From Actinomycetes bacterium (lineage in GTDB: Bacteria; Actinomycetota; CALGFH01), in the NCBI GenBank assembly GCA_030152105.1, contig JASLIH010000453.1, positions 1-8,214 of the forward strand: a stretch of 8,214 nucleotides of DNA, read 5' to 3'. The notes below the pieces were generated by a model. That model did no database searches and was not told where the DNA came from. It worked only from the letters and a program-made list of their open reading frames with translations. Below, piece after piece: positions 1 through 5,284 of this stretch (positions are counted from its first letter, which is position 1; each line of letters begins with the position of its first letter). The translations under genes and the position numbers were made by a program.

Positions 1-1
1 C

Positions 2-577
2 GCCCTGGTCACCATCTACGGCATGGTCGCCGACCCCGCTCAGGTCGAGTCGCAGGTCGGCGGGCTCGCCAAGAGCCTGCCGTCAGGGGCCGACCAGCTG
101 CTCACCGAGCAGCTCAAGAACGTCGTCAACGCCGGCCAGCAGGCGCTGTCGATCGGGCTGGGCCAGGCCGGGAAGCTGGCCGCATCCATCGTCCGCTGGG
201 TCGTCCTGGCCCTGCTGGTGCTGGTCGCCCTGGCCGTGGTGTACCGGTTCGCCCCCGACCGGGCCAACCCGCGCTGGCGCTGGGTGAGCGGAGGGGCGGT
301 GGTCGCCTTGTTGCTGTGGCTGCTAGGCTCCATCGGGTTCAGCTGGTACGTCGACAAGTTCGGCAACTACAACCAGACCTATGGCGCCCTGGCGGCGGTG
401 ATCATCTTGCTCCTCTGGCTGTACCTCTCCGCCTTCGCGGTGCTCCTCGGGGCCGAGCTCGACGCCGAGACCGAGCGCCAGACGGCCAGGGACACCACCA
501 CCGGCCCGGAGCGGCCGCTGGGCCAGCGGAACGCCGAGGTCGCCGACACCCTTGGCGAAAGCACTCGGCGCCGGTGA
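2..577 (+). CDS. YihY/BrkB-family integral membrane protein, C-terminal part (5' end outside window)
   Basis: The reading frame is open from the left edge, so this is the 3' part of a longer gene; the ATG at 23 is internal to the family and is not taken as the start. About 191 codons are visible. The protein shows a polar stretch (VADPAQVESQVGGLAK) and then three hydrophobic segments, roughly IVRWVVLALLVLVALAVV, VVALLLWLLGSIGFSWYV and AAVIILLLWLYLSAFAVLLG. The last is followed by GAELDAE and a charged tail, which is the usual ending of YihY/BrkB proteins. The phrase RFAPD followed by a W-rich helix start is also typical. Full-length members have about six membrane helices, so about half is present. 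The biochemical role of this family is not settled; the old label ribonuclease BN is not supported for it. Its stop overlaps the next gene's start (GTGA), implying coupled translation. Confidence 0.9.
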   Translation, partial: ALVTIYGMVADPAQVESQVGGLAKSLPSGADQLLTEQLKNVVNAGQQALSIGLGQAGKLAASIVRWVVLALLVLVALAVVYRFAPDRANPRWRWVSGGAVVALLLWLLGSIGFSWYVDKFGNYNQTYGALAAVIILLLWLYLSAFAVLLGAELDAETERQTARDTTTGPERPLGQRNAEVADTLGESTRRR

Positions 578-1371
578 CGGCGCCGCTGATCGCGATCCCC
601 ACCTACCACCTGGGACCCGGGCGGGTCGGGAACTGGGTGGGCGCCTACGCCCTCCCCGAGCCGTACGTGGCCGCGCTGCGCGCCGCCGGGGCCCGGGTCG
701 CGATGCTGCCCCCGGCCCAGCCCGGCGACCCCGAGGAGGTGCTGGCCCCCTTCGACGGCCTGCTCCTGGCCGGCGGCGGGGACGTCGAGCCGACCCGCTA
801 CGGGGCCGCCGACCACCCGGCCCAGTACGGGGTCGACCCCGAGCGCGACCAGCTCGAGCTGGAGCTGGTCGGGGCGGCGGTCCGGCTGGGCCTGCCCGTT
901 CTCGGCATCTGCCGCGGGGTGCAGCTGCTCAACGTCGCCTTCGGCGGGACGCTGGTCCAGCACCTCGCGGATCAGGACGCCGAGCACCCGGCCGAGAACC
1001 AGGTCGAGCACCGCAACGAGGCCATGCAGGCGATGCACGGCCTGCGGGTGGAGCCGGGCAGCCGGCTGGCCGAGGCCATCGGGCAGGTCGAGGCCGAGGG
1101 GCTCTCCCACCACCATCAGGGCCTCGGCCGGATCGGGGACGGGTTCCGGCCGGTCGCCTGGGCGCCGGACGGGCTGGTCGAGGGGATCGAGCGCGTGGGG
1201 GGCTGGACGGTCGGCGTGCTCTGGCACCCCGAGAGCACCGCCGCCGCCGACCCGGTCCAGCAGCGGCTGCTGCGAGCGTTCGTCGACGCGGCGTCCCGGC
1301 GTGGACAGGCGTTTTGGCGCCGGAGCGCCGAGCCGGTAGGGTTTGGCGGTCCCGGGAGCGCCGCAGGGTGA
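574..1371 (+). CDS. Peptidase C26 / gamma-glutamyl-gamma-aminobutyrate hydrolase-like class-I glutamine amidotransferase
   Basis: A 265-residue cytoplasmic enzyme of the PuuD-like C26 family, which hydrolyses gamma-glutamyl amide bonds. The nucleophile elbow is PVLGICRGVQLLN with Cys113. The end of the domain carries GVLWHPE with His218 and Glu220, completing the Cys-His-Glu triad. The oxyanion strand region reads GLLLAGGGDVEP near residues 63-74, and the HHHQ segment near residue 175 is also family-typical. Length matches complete members (about 240-265 aa). I chose GTG 574 because it sits in the GTGA overlap with the preceding stop and leads straight into the family's N-terminal strand (PLIAIPTY); no good Shine-Dalgarno is visible, consistent with translational coupling. 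The true substrate (putrescine pathway, gamma-glutamyl peptides or another gamma-glutamyl amide) cannot be read from sequence, and no other putrescine-degradation gene is in the window. Homologues are often annotated as glutamine amidotransferases of unknown substrate. Confidence 0.9.
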   Translation: MTAPLIAIPTYHLGPGRVGNWVGAYALPEPYVAALRAAGARVAMLPPAQPGDPEEVLAPFDGLLLAGGGDVEPTRYGAADHPAQYGVDPERDQLELELVGAAVRLGLPVLGICRGVQLLNVAFGGTLVQHLADQDAEHPAENQVEHRNEAMQAMHGLRVEPGSRLAEAIGQVEAEGLSHHHQGLGRIGDGFRPVAWAPDGLVEGIERVGGWTVGVLWHPESTAAADPVQQRLLRAFVDAASRRGQAFWRRSAEPVGFGGPGSAAG

Positions 1372-1407
1372 ACCGGGTCGGCCGGTCCATGCGTCCCTCG
1401 CGGTGAG

Positions 1408-1818
1408 ATGCTGTTCTCCAACTTGCTGGTCGCGATCGCCCTTACGGTGCTGTTCCCGCTGGGGCTGATGGGCATGCTGGCCGCCGGCGAGTGGCTGGAG
1501 CGCCGCACCCTGGCGGCAGAGGAGGTCGTGCCCCGGCGACTGCGCCGCATGGAGAGCAAGCCGCCCGAGGCGGTCGAGGCCATGGTGCTGGAGGAGACGG
1601 CCCACGTGGTCGCCCAGTACTGGTCGGCCACCGGCCGCCCGGCCTCTCAGGCCCCGGCCCCCGAGACCCCGGCTCCTCAGACCCCGGCCCCGTTGGCCGC
1701 CCCCGAGGGGCACACCAACGGCGACGACCCGGCCGCGGTGTCCAGGAACGGCAGCGGCGGCCGCCACGCCCGCCGGGTCGTCCCGAGTCGCGCTGGCCGC
1801 CACGAGCGCCGTCGCTGA
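1408..1818 (+). CDS. Small membrane-anchored protein of unknown function with Pro-rich tail
   Basis: Not recognised as a named family. The 136-residue product begins with one hydrophobic segment (about residues 4-26, LVAIALTVLFPLGLMGMLAAG), followed by a charged, probably helical region (about 28-66). The rest is low-complexity: a Pro/Ala/Thr stretch made of five-residue repeats (residues about 82-96) and a very basic Arg-rich C-terminus. This looks like a single-pass anchor with a disordered tail. The start ATG is the first in-frame start after the upstream stop, but it has only a weak GGTGAG directly before it, so the start is uncertain. It lies 36 nt after the C26 gene and 20 nt before the molybdoenzyme, so it may be co-transcribed with both. 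Support for coding comes from the hydrophobic N-terminus, the strong GC3 bias and the fit between its neighbours. No function can be assigned. Confidence 0.62.
   Translation: MLFSNLLVAIALTVLFPLGLMGMLAAGEWLERRTLAAEEVVPRRLRRMESKPPEAVEAMVLEETAHVVAQYWSATGRPASQAPAPETPAPQTPAPLAAPEGHTNGDDPAAVSRNGSGGRHARRVVPSRAGRHERRR
1651..1695 (+). repeat. Three tandem 15-bp units encoding (T/A)PAP(E/Q/L)
   Basis: Three in-frame copies of a 15-bp unit start at 1651, 1666 and 1681 and encode APAPE, TPAPQ and TPAPL. Each keeps a CCCCGGC core. They lie in the Pro-rich tail of the small membrane-anchored protein. Such a unit can change copy number without shifting frame. It is a coding minisatellite-like repeat, not a mobile element. 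Confidence 0.75.
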
Positions 1819-1838
1819 CAGGCGGTTACCGTGGAGGT

Positions 1839-3398
1839 GTGAGAGCGCGGACCTCCTTTGTGCTGGGCATCGCGGCCACGACGGTGGCCACGGCCATCTT
1901 CGGGCTCGTCCACCTGGTCCAGGCCAGCTTCCCGTTCCCTCCCCTCGGCCTCGCCCAGCGGCTGCTGCGGCTGATCCCGGGCCCGGCGGCGGTGTTCTTC
2001 ATCGACCTGCTCGGCCACTGGGCCCTGCGGCTGTTCGCGGTCGGCTTCACCCTCGGCAGCATCCTGGCCGGCGGGGCCGCGGCCGTCCTGGTGGCCAGGG
2101 CCGGCCCGGACCGCCGGACCCGGGCCGCCTGGCTGGCCGCGGGCCTGCTCGGCCTGGCCGCCCTCGGCGGCTACCGGGCTCAGCCGGGCGCGCCGTCGCT
2201 GCTGGTGTACGGGGCGGTGGTGGCCGCCGCGGCCGCCGTGTACGTCAGCGTGCTGGTTGGCGCCATGGGCCGGCTGGAGCGCGACCCGGTCCCGGCCCCG
2301 GCCAGCGGGCTCGGCCGGACCAGGCGCGAGCTGCTCAGGGCCGCCGTCGGGGCGGCCGGGCTGCTGGCCACCGGGTTCGCCATCCGCCGGCTCACCGGCG
2401 GGAGCGGCGACGCCGGCGGGCAGCCCCTGGTCCGGCCGGCCGGGGCCGCCCCGGTCCGCCCGCCACCGGCACCCGCGGCGGCCCCTGGGAACAACCCGGC
2501 CACCTGGGATATCGCCGGCCTCACCCCCGAGGTGACCGCCAACCGGCTCCACTACACGGTCGACGAGTCGATCATCGACCCCAACGTCGACAGCCGGTCC
2601 TGGCGGCTGCGGGTCGACGGCCTGGTCGGCCGGCCGGTCACCCTCGGCTACGACGAGCTGCTGGCGATGCCGTCGACCGAGCAGTACGTGACCCTCCAGT
2701 GCATCTCCAACCTGATCGGCGGCGACCTGGTGGGCACGGCCAAGTGGACCGGGGTGCCGCTGGCCCGGGTGCTGGAGCGGGCCGGCGGGGCCGGGCCGGG
2801 GGCGGTCCGGGTGGTGTTCCACGCCGTCGGTGGCTACACGGACTCGCTGCCCGTGGCCAAGGCGCTTGACCCGGCCACGGTGGTCGCCTACGGCATGAAC
2901 GACCGCAGCCTGCCCCGGGCCCACGGGTTCCCGGCCCGGATCATCGCCCCCGGCATCTACGGCATGAAGAACGTGAAGTGGCTGGAGCGGATCGAGGTGG
3001 TCGACTACGACTACCGCGGCTACTGGCAGCGCTCCGACGGCTGGGACAACATCGCCGAGATCAAGACGGCCAGCCGCATCGACGTCCCCCAGGAGCTGAC
3101 CTCGGTCGAGCCGGCCGAGGTGGTGGCCGGCCTGGCCTGGGCGGGGGACCGTGGCATCCGGCGGGTCGAGGTGTCGCTCGACGGCGGTGCCACCTGGGTC
3201 CCGGCCACCCTCCGGCGCGAGCTGGCCAGGGCCGCCTGGCGCCAGTGGCGCCTGCCCCTGCCTCCCGGCATCTCGGGACGTCACCTGCTCAAGGTGCGGG
3301 CCGTCGACGGCCGTGGCGACCTCCAGACAGCCCGCCAGACCCCGCCACATCCGTCGGGGGCGACCGGCTACGATCAGGTCGACGTGGTATCCAGCTGA
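1839..3398 (+). CDS. Polytopic membrane molybdopterin-dependent oxidoreductase, sulfite-oxidase type
   Basis: 519 residues. The C-terminal half is a sulfite-oxidase-fold molybdopterin domain (about 230-400) followed by a Mo-co dimerisation domain (about 410-515). Cys288 in TLQCISN is the expected molybdenum ligand. [35 protein letters not shown] and GYWQRSDGW are family motifs. The N-terminal half has four hydrophobic segments (about 6-28, 57-87, 96-112, 119-143). A fifth (about 166-182) is preceded by TRRELLR with Arg162-Arg163, a twin-arginine-like motif. A Pro/Ala-rich linker (about 193-222) joins membrane and catalytic parts. I infer that the catalytic domain is outside the membrane and that the fifth helix is inserted by Tat after Sec inserts the first four. 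The substrate is unknown. GTG 1839 gives the whole first helix, but GGAGG (1833-1837) is only 1 nt away, too close for a normal ribosome site; TACCGT at 1827-1832 would fit a leaderless start. No heme partner gene is seen. Confidence 0.92.
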   Translation: MRARTSFVLGIAATTVATAIFGLVHLVQASFPFPPLGLAQRLLRLIPGPAAVFFIDLLGHWALRLFAVGFTLGSILAGGAAAVLVARAGPDRRTRAAWLAAGLLGLAALGGYRAQPGAPSLLVYGAVVAAAAAVYVSVLVGAMGRLERDPVPAPASGLGRTRRELLRAAVGAAGLLATGFAIRRLTGGSGDAGGQPLVRPAGAAPVRPPPAPAAAPGNNPATWDIAGLTPEVTANRLHYTVDESIIDPNVDSRSWRLRVDGLVGRPVTLGYDELLAMPSTEQYVTLQCISNLIGGDLVGTAKWTGVPLARVLERAGGAGPGAVRVVFHAVGGYTDSLPVAKALDPATVVAYGMNDRSLPRAHGFPARIIAPGIYGMKNVKWLERIEVVDYDYRGYWQRSDGWDNIAEIKTASRIDVPQELTSVEPAEVVAGLAWAGDRGIRRVEVSLDGGATWVPATLRRELARAAWRQWRLPLPPGISGRHLLKVRAVDGRGDLQTARQTPPHPSGATGYDQVDVVSS

Positions 3399-3400
3399 GT

Positions 3401-3427
3401 GGGAATGCCCGCCGCGGCACCTTGGTT
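3401..3427 (+). promoter_or_regulatory. SigR-type promoter of the sigR operon (GGGAAT-N18-GTT)
   Basis: GGGAAT at 3401-3406 and GTT at 3425-3427 are separated by exactly 18 nt, which is the known SigR-family promoter consensus in actinobacteria. It begins 2 nt after the stop of the molybdoenzyme and ends about 48 nt before the chosen sigR start, so transcription would start near 3433-3436 and leave a leader of about 40 nt with a good ribosome site. The match predicts positive autoregulation of sigR, as in the second sigR promoter of Streptomyces. I checked GGAAT and GGAAC occurrences on the plus strand by eye and found no other full match. Confidence 0.85.
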
Positions 3428-3462
3428 GCAACCTCCAGAGGCGACGGAACCGATCGAGCGAC

Positions 3463-3467
3463 GGAGG
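3463..3467 (+). promoter_or_regulatory. Ribosome binding site deciding the sigR start
   Basis: GGAGG lies 7 nt before GTG 3475, the ideal spacing. The other in-frame starts are worse: GTG 3469 is 1 nt away and GTG 3493 is 25 nt away. This is why 3475 is used for sigR. Confidence 0.75.
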
Positions 3468-3474
3468 TGTGAGG

Positions 3475-4215
3475 GTGCGCTATCCTGCCCCGGTGGCGAC
3501 CCTTGTCCCGTTGCCACAGTTCCTCGGAGCGGAGGACCTCCTGGTACAGCCAAGCTCGACCTCTGACCTGGGCGGCGAGATCATCCCGGCGGACCCCGAC
3601 GGGGCCCGCGTCCCGGCCAGCGAGACCGAGGAGGAGCGGCGTCAGCGCTTCACCGACTCGGCCATCCCGCTGCTGGACACCATCTACGCCGGCGCCCTGC
3701 GCCTGACCCGGAACCCGGCCGACGCCGAGGACCTGGTCCAGGAGACCTTCCTGCGCGCCTACAACGCCTTCCACCAGTTCGAGCCGGGCACCAACCTCAA
3801 GGCCTGGCTGTACCGGATCCTCACCAACGCCTACATCAACGCCTACCGCAAGCAGCAGCGCAACCCGCAGTCGGTCCCGACCGAGGACGTCGACGACTTC
3901 TCGCTGTACCAGCGGATCGCCAACGCCAACCCCTCGGGCGCCGAGACGCCCGAGGACCTGCTGCTCGACCAGATCCCCGAGGAGGAGGTCCGCGAGGCAC
4001 TCGACACGTTGCCCGAGCAGTTCCGCATGGCGGTACTGCTGGCCGACGTGGAGGGCTTCTCCTACAAGGAGATCGCCGACATCATGGGCACCTCGATCGG
4101 GACCGTGATGTCCCGGCTGCACCGCGGCCGGCGTCAGCTCCAGCGGCGGTTGTGGGAGTTCGCGGCCGATCGCGGGCTGCTCGAGGAGGGACAGGAATGG
4201 GTTCGGCCGAAGTAG
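3475..4215 (+). CDS. sigR: ECF RNA polymerase sigma factor SigR (RpoE/SigH family), thiol-oxidative stress
   Basis: 246 residues. Region 2 spans about 60-128 and holds [17 protein letters not shown] and [14 protein letters not shown]. Region 4 spans about 172-226 and holds [33 protein letters not shown]. These match the SigR/SigH group of actinobacterial ECF factors closely. The protein redirects RNA polymerase to GGGAAT-N18-GTT promoters, typically of thioredoxin, mycothiol and proteostasis genes, when oxidised thiols inactivate its anti-sigma. Known-family context is complete here: an autoregulatory promoter upstream and rsrA downstream, overlapping by 19 nt. About 55 residues precede region 2, longer than the classic short SigR form; this part is acidic near 50-56 and otherwise hydrophobic/Pro-rich, and I see no in-frame ATG or GTG just before region 2 that would give the short form. 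Name assigned by family and context; SigH or SigE labels for homologues are equivalent. Confidence 0.95.
   Translation: MRYPAPVATLVPLPQFLGAEDLLVQPSSTSDLGGEIIPADPDGARVPASETEEERRQRFTDSAIPLLDTIYAGALRLTRNPADAEDLVQETFLRAYNAFHQFEPGTNLKAWLYRILTNAYINAYRKQQRNPQSVPTEDVDDFSLYQRIANANPSGAETPEDLLLDQIPEEEVREALDTLPEQFRMAVLLADVEGFSYKEIADIMGTSIGTVMSRLHRGRRQLQRRLWEFAADRGLLEEGQEWVRPK
4185..4189 (+). promoter_or_regulatory. Ribosome binding site of rsrA inside the sigR 3' end
   Basis: GGAGG within the last codons of sigR, 7 nt before ATG 4197. It fixes the rsrA start and makes a 19-nt overlap with sigR, fitting stoichiometric, coupled synthesis of sigma and anti-sigma. Confidence 0.75.
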
Positions 4216-4487
4216 GCGGCGGCGGCGAGTGCCGAGACTGCAACGACGTGCTCGGGTTCGTCTGGCTCTACCTTGACCACGAGGCCCCGCCGACCACCTG
4301 CGAGGAGCTGGAGGCCCACCTGCTCGAGTGCGAGCACTGCCAGCGGGCGGTCCGCTTCGACCGGCGCTTCAAGCAGCTGGTCCGCCGCTGCGCCGACTCC
4401 CCCGAGCCCGTGCCCACCACCGTGGTCGAGTCGCTGCGGATCCGGGTCGAGCGGACGATCCTGCGGGGGAACACCTCGCCGTCGTGA
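4197..4487 (+). CDS. rsrA: Zinc-binding redox anti-sigma factor RsrA (mycothiol-system anti-sigma-R type)
   Basis: 96 residues, the usual size. It carries the ZAS motif His41-x3-Cys45-x2-Cys48 (HLLECEHC). From memory of Streptomyces RsrA, the pattern lines up with a constant offset of four: Cys15, Cys35, His41, Cys45, Cys48 and Cys65 correspond to Cys11, Cys31, His37, Cys41, Cys44 and Cys61. Cys12 is extra. In the family the reduced, zinc-bound form clamps the cognate sigma factor in the cytoplasm; oxidation forms a disulfide between the Cys11 and Cys44 equivalents, zinc leaves and the sigma factor is freed. The [13 protein letters not shown] segment is the family's first helix. It overlaps sigR by 19 nt and is presumably under the same SigR-type promoter. 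No membrane helix is present, as expected for a soluble anti-sigma. Confidence 0.94.
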   Translation: MGSAEVGGGGECRDCNDVLGFVWLYLDHEAPPTTCEELEAHLLECEHCQRAVRFDRRFKQLVRRCADSPEPVPTTVVESLRIRVERTILRGNTSPS

Positions 4488-4510
4488 AACCGTCTTTATG
4501 TCCACCGGCG

Positions 4511-4516
4511 TATAGA
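4511..4516 (+). promoter_or_regulatory. Possible -10 element (TATAGA) before the small Cys3-His gene
   Basis: TATAGA stands out in the GC-rich gap after rsrA and would place a transcript start near 4523, just before a GGAAGGA ribosome site. No convincing -35 box lies at 16-18 nt; TGAAAC at 4485-4490 is 20 nt away. The downstream gene could simply be read from the sigR promoter. Confidence 0.3.
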
Positions 4517-4541
4517 TGGTGGCGGAAGGACGGTGAACACG

Positions 4542-4736
4542 ATGCGCTCCGACAACGTGAAGGGCCACCGGCCCGGCAGCGACCCCCCGCCTTCCAAGGT
4601 TGAGCGGGTCGGCCGCATCTGCCGGGAGCAGGAATGTGAAACGCGCCTGTCGATCTACAACAAGACCGGCATGTGCTGGCAGCACCAGCCCCTGATCTTC
4701 CCCAACTACCGAGGCAAGCGGCTGGCCAACCCCTGA
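4542..4736 (+). CDS. Small putative zinc-binding protein with Cys-x4-Cys-x12-Cys-x2-His pattern
   Basis: 64 residues from ATG 4542. A basic, Pro-rich N-terminus (about 1-20) is followed by a compact Cys/His module: Cys27-x4-Cys32-x12-Cys45-x2-His48, with the text ICREQECETRLSIYNKTG and CWQHQP. The C-x(4)-C, LSxYN, CxxH arrangement resembles small actinobacterial zinc modules sometimes found next to helix-turn-helix domains, but no such domain is attached here. GGAAGGA (4524-4530) is 11 nt from ATG 4542 and only 2 nt from GTG 4533, so a 67-residue form is possible. It follows rsrA by about 54 nt on the same strand and ends just before a strong hairpin. A link to thiol/zinc stress is an inference from position. 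Function unknown. Confidence 0.75.
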   Translation: MRSDNVKGHRPGSDPPPSKVERVGRICREQECETRLSIYNKTGMCWQHQPLIFPNYRGKRLANP

Positions 4737-4752
4737 TCCCACCGACACGACT

Positions 4753-4776
4753 CGGCCGGCCCTCTCGGGCCGGCCG
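4753..4776. terminator. GC-rich hairpin, probable bidirectional terminator
   Basis: A perfect 10-bp inverted repeat, CGGCCGGCCC and GGGCCGGCCG, with a TCTC loop, sits between the convergent ends of the small Cys3-His gene (4736) and sodN (4788). On the plus strand it is followed by TTCGCGTTTCCT, moderately T-rich. The stem is strong enough to serve both strands, although neither side has a classic run of T, as is common in actinobacteria. Confidence 0.8.
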
Positions 4777-4787
4777 TTCGCGTTTCC

Positions 4788-5201
4788 TCAGCCGCTCTTT
4801 GACTTCTGGAAGACGTCGTCGATCTCGCCGATCAGGTCCAGCACCTTCTGCTGGTCCGCCGGGTCGACCGAGTGCTTGGCCTGGCCGGCCGCCTTGGTCG
4901 CCTGCCAGAACAGGTCGTGCAGGTTCGGGAACTGCTCGAGGTGCTGGGGCTTGAAGTAGTCGGTCCAGAGCACCCACAGGTGATGCTTGACCAGCTCGGC
5001 GCGCTGTTCCTTGATGAGGATGGCGCGGTCCCGGAACACCTCGTCGTCGCTGGCGTGGTACTTCTCCACGATCTTGGCCATCGACTCGGCCTCGATCCGG
5101 GCCTGGGCAGGGTCGTACACGCCACAGGGCAGGTCGCAGTGGGCGTGGACGACCCGGGTGGGCCGGATCCATGCGGCCAGGCGCTCGGCGATCATGCGCA
5201 T
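4788..5201 (-). CDS. sodN: Nickel-containing superoxide dismutase precursor (Ni-SOD)
   Basis: Converts superoxide to peroxide and oxygen with a nickel centre, in the cytoplasm as a hexamer in studied members. The precursor has 137 residues. The nickel hook HCDLPCGVYDPAQ begins at His21, with Cys22 and Cys26 as the thiolate ligands (His1, Cys2, Cys6 of the mature form) and Asp23 and Tyr29 conserved. Removing the first 20 residues leaves 117, the mature size known for Streptomyces Ni-SOD. ARIEAES, KHHLWVLWTDYFKP and LHDLFWQATKAAG are also family-typical. I chose the ATG at 5201 (minus strand) because GGAAGGGG lies just before it and the resulting propeptide has a normal length; a second ATG two codons on is possible. 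The maturation protease gene is divergent, 83 nt away. TAGTAA at 5239-5234 may be the -10 box. Confidence 0.96.
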   Translation of the reverse strand: MRMIAERLAAWIRPTRVVHAHCDLPCGVYDPAQARIEAESMAKIVEKYHASDDEVFRDRAILIKEQRAELVKHHLWVLWTDYFKPQHLEQFPNLHDLFWQATKAAGQAKHSVDPADQQKVLDLIGEIDDVFQKSKSG

Positions 5202-5233
5202 CGTCCCCTTCCGATCGATGTCTTCGCCCGACG

Positions 5234-5239
5234 TTACTA
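5234..5239 (-). promoter_or_regulatory. Possible sodN -10 element (TAGTAA on minus strand)
   Basis: TAGTAA is the most AT-rich hexamer in the 83-nt divergent gap and would give a leader of roughly 25 nt with GGAAGGGG before the sodN ATG. The -35 position at 17 nt (GTGTGC) is a poor match, so the call is weak. A TGCGG repeat with a 12-nt period lies just upstream on the same strand. Confidence 0.35.
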
Positions 5240-5250
5240 CCACCGCAGCT

Positions 5251-5279
5251 TTCGCCGCACACCGTCACGCGCGATGATC
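5251..5279 (+). promoter_or_regulatory. Possible promoter giving a leaderless sodX transcript
   Basis: TTCGCC (5251-5256), a 17-nt spacer and GATGAT (5274-5279) resemble a weak housekeeping promoter. The -10 ends 5 nt before the sodX ATG, so transcription would begin at or next to the start codon. This fits the absence of any Shine-Dalgarno before sodX. Only 3 of 6 and 4 of 6 bases match consensus. Confidence 0.3.
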
Positions 5280-5284
5280 CGGCC

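Noticed and set aside
379..1803. Long minus-strand open frame opposite the C26 enzyme and the small membrane protein
   Set aside because: Its translation is Gly/Arg/Pro/His-rich with no domain motif. It is the expected antisense shadow of GC-rich genes that have clear family motifs on the plus strand.
1677..3431. Long minus-strand open frame opposite the molybdoenzyme
   Set aside because: Low-complexity Gly/Pro/Val/Asp composition and no start context. The plus strand carries intact molybdopterin-domain motifs.
4467..4494. GGGAAC-N19-GTC near the rsrA stop as a second SigR-type promoter for the small Cys3-His gene
   Set aside because: With 18-nt spacing the -10 reads CGT, and with 19 nt it reads GTC; neither gives GTT, and the -35 ends in C and not T. 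It is too weak to call beside the exact match at 3401.
5240..5268. Nur (nickel repressor) box in the sodN-sodX gap
   Set aside because: I looked for a TTGCAA-type palindrome with a 5-nt spacer and found none. Only a TGCGG direct repeat is present.
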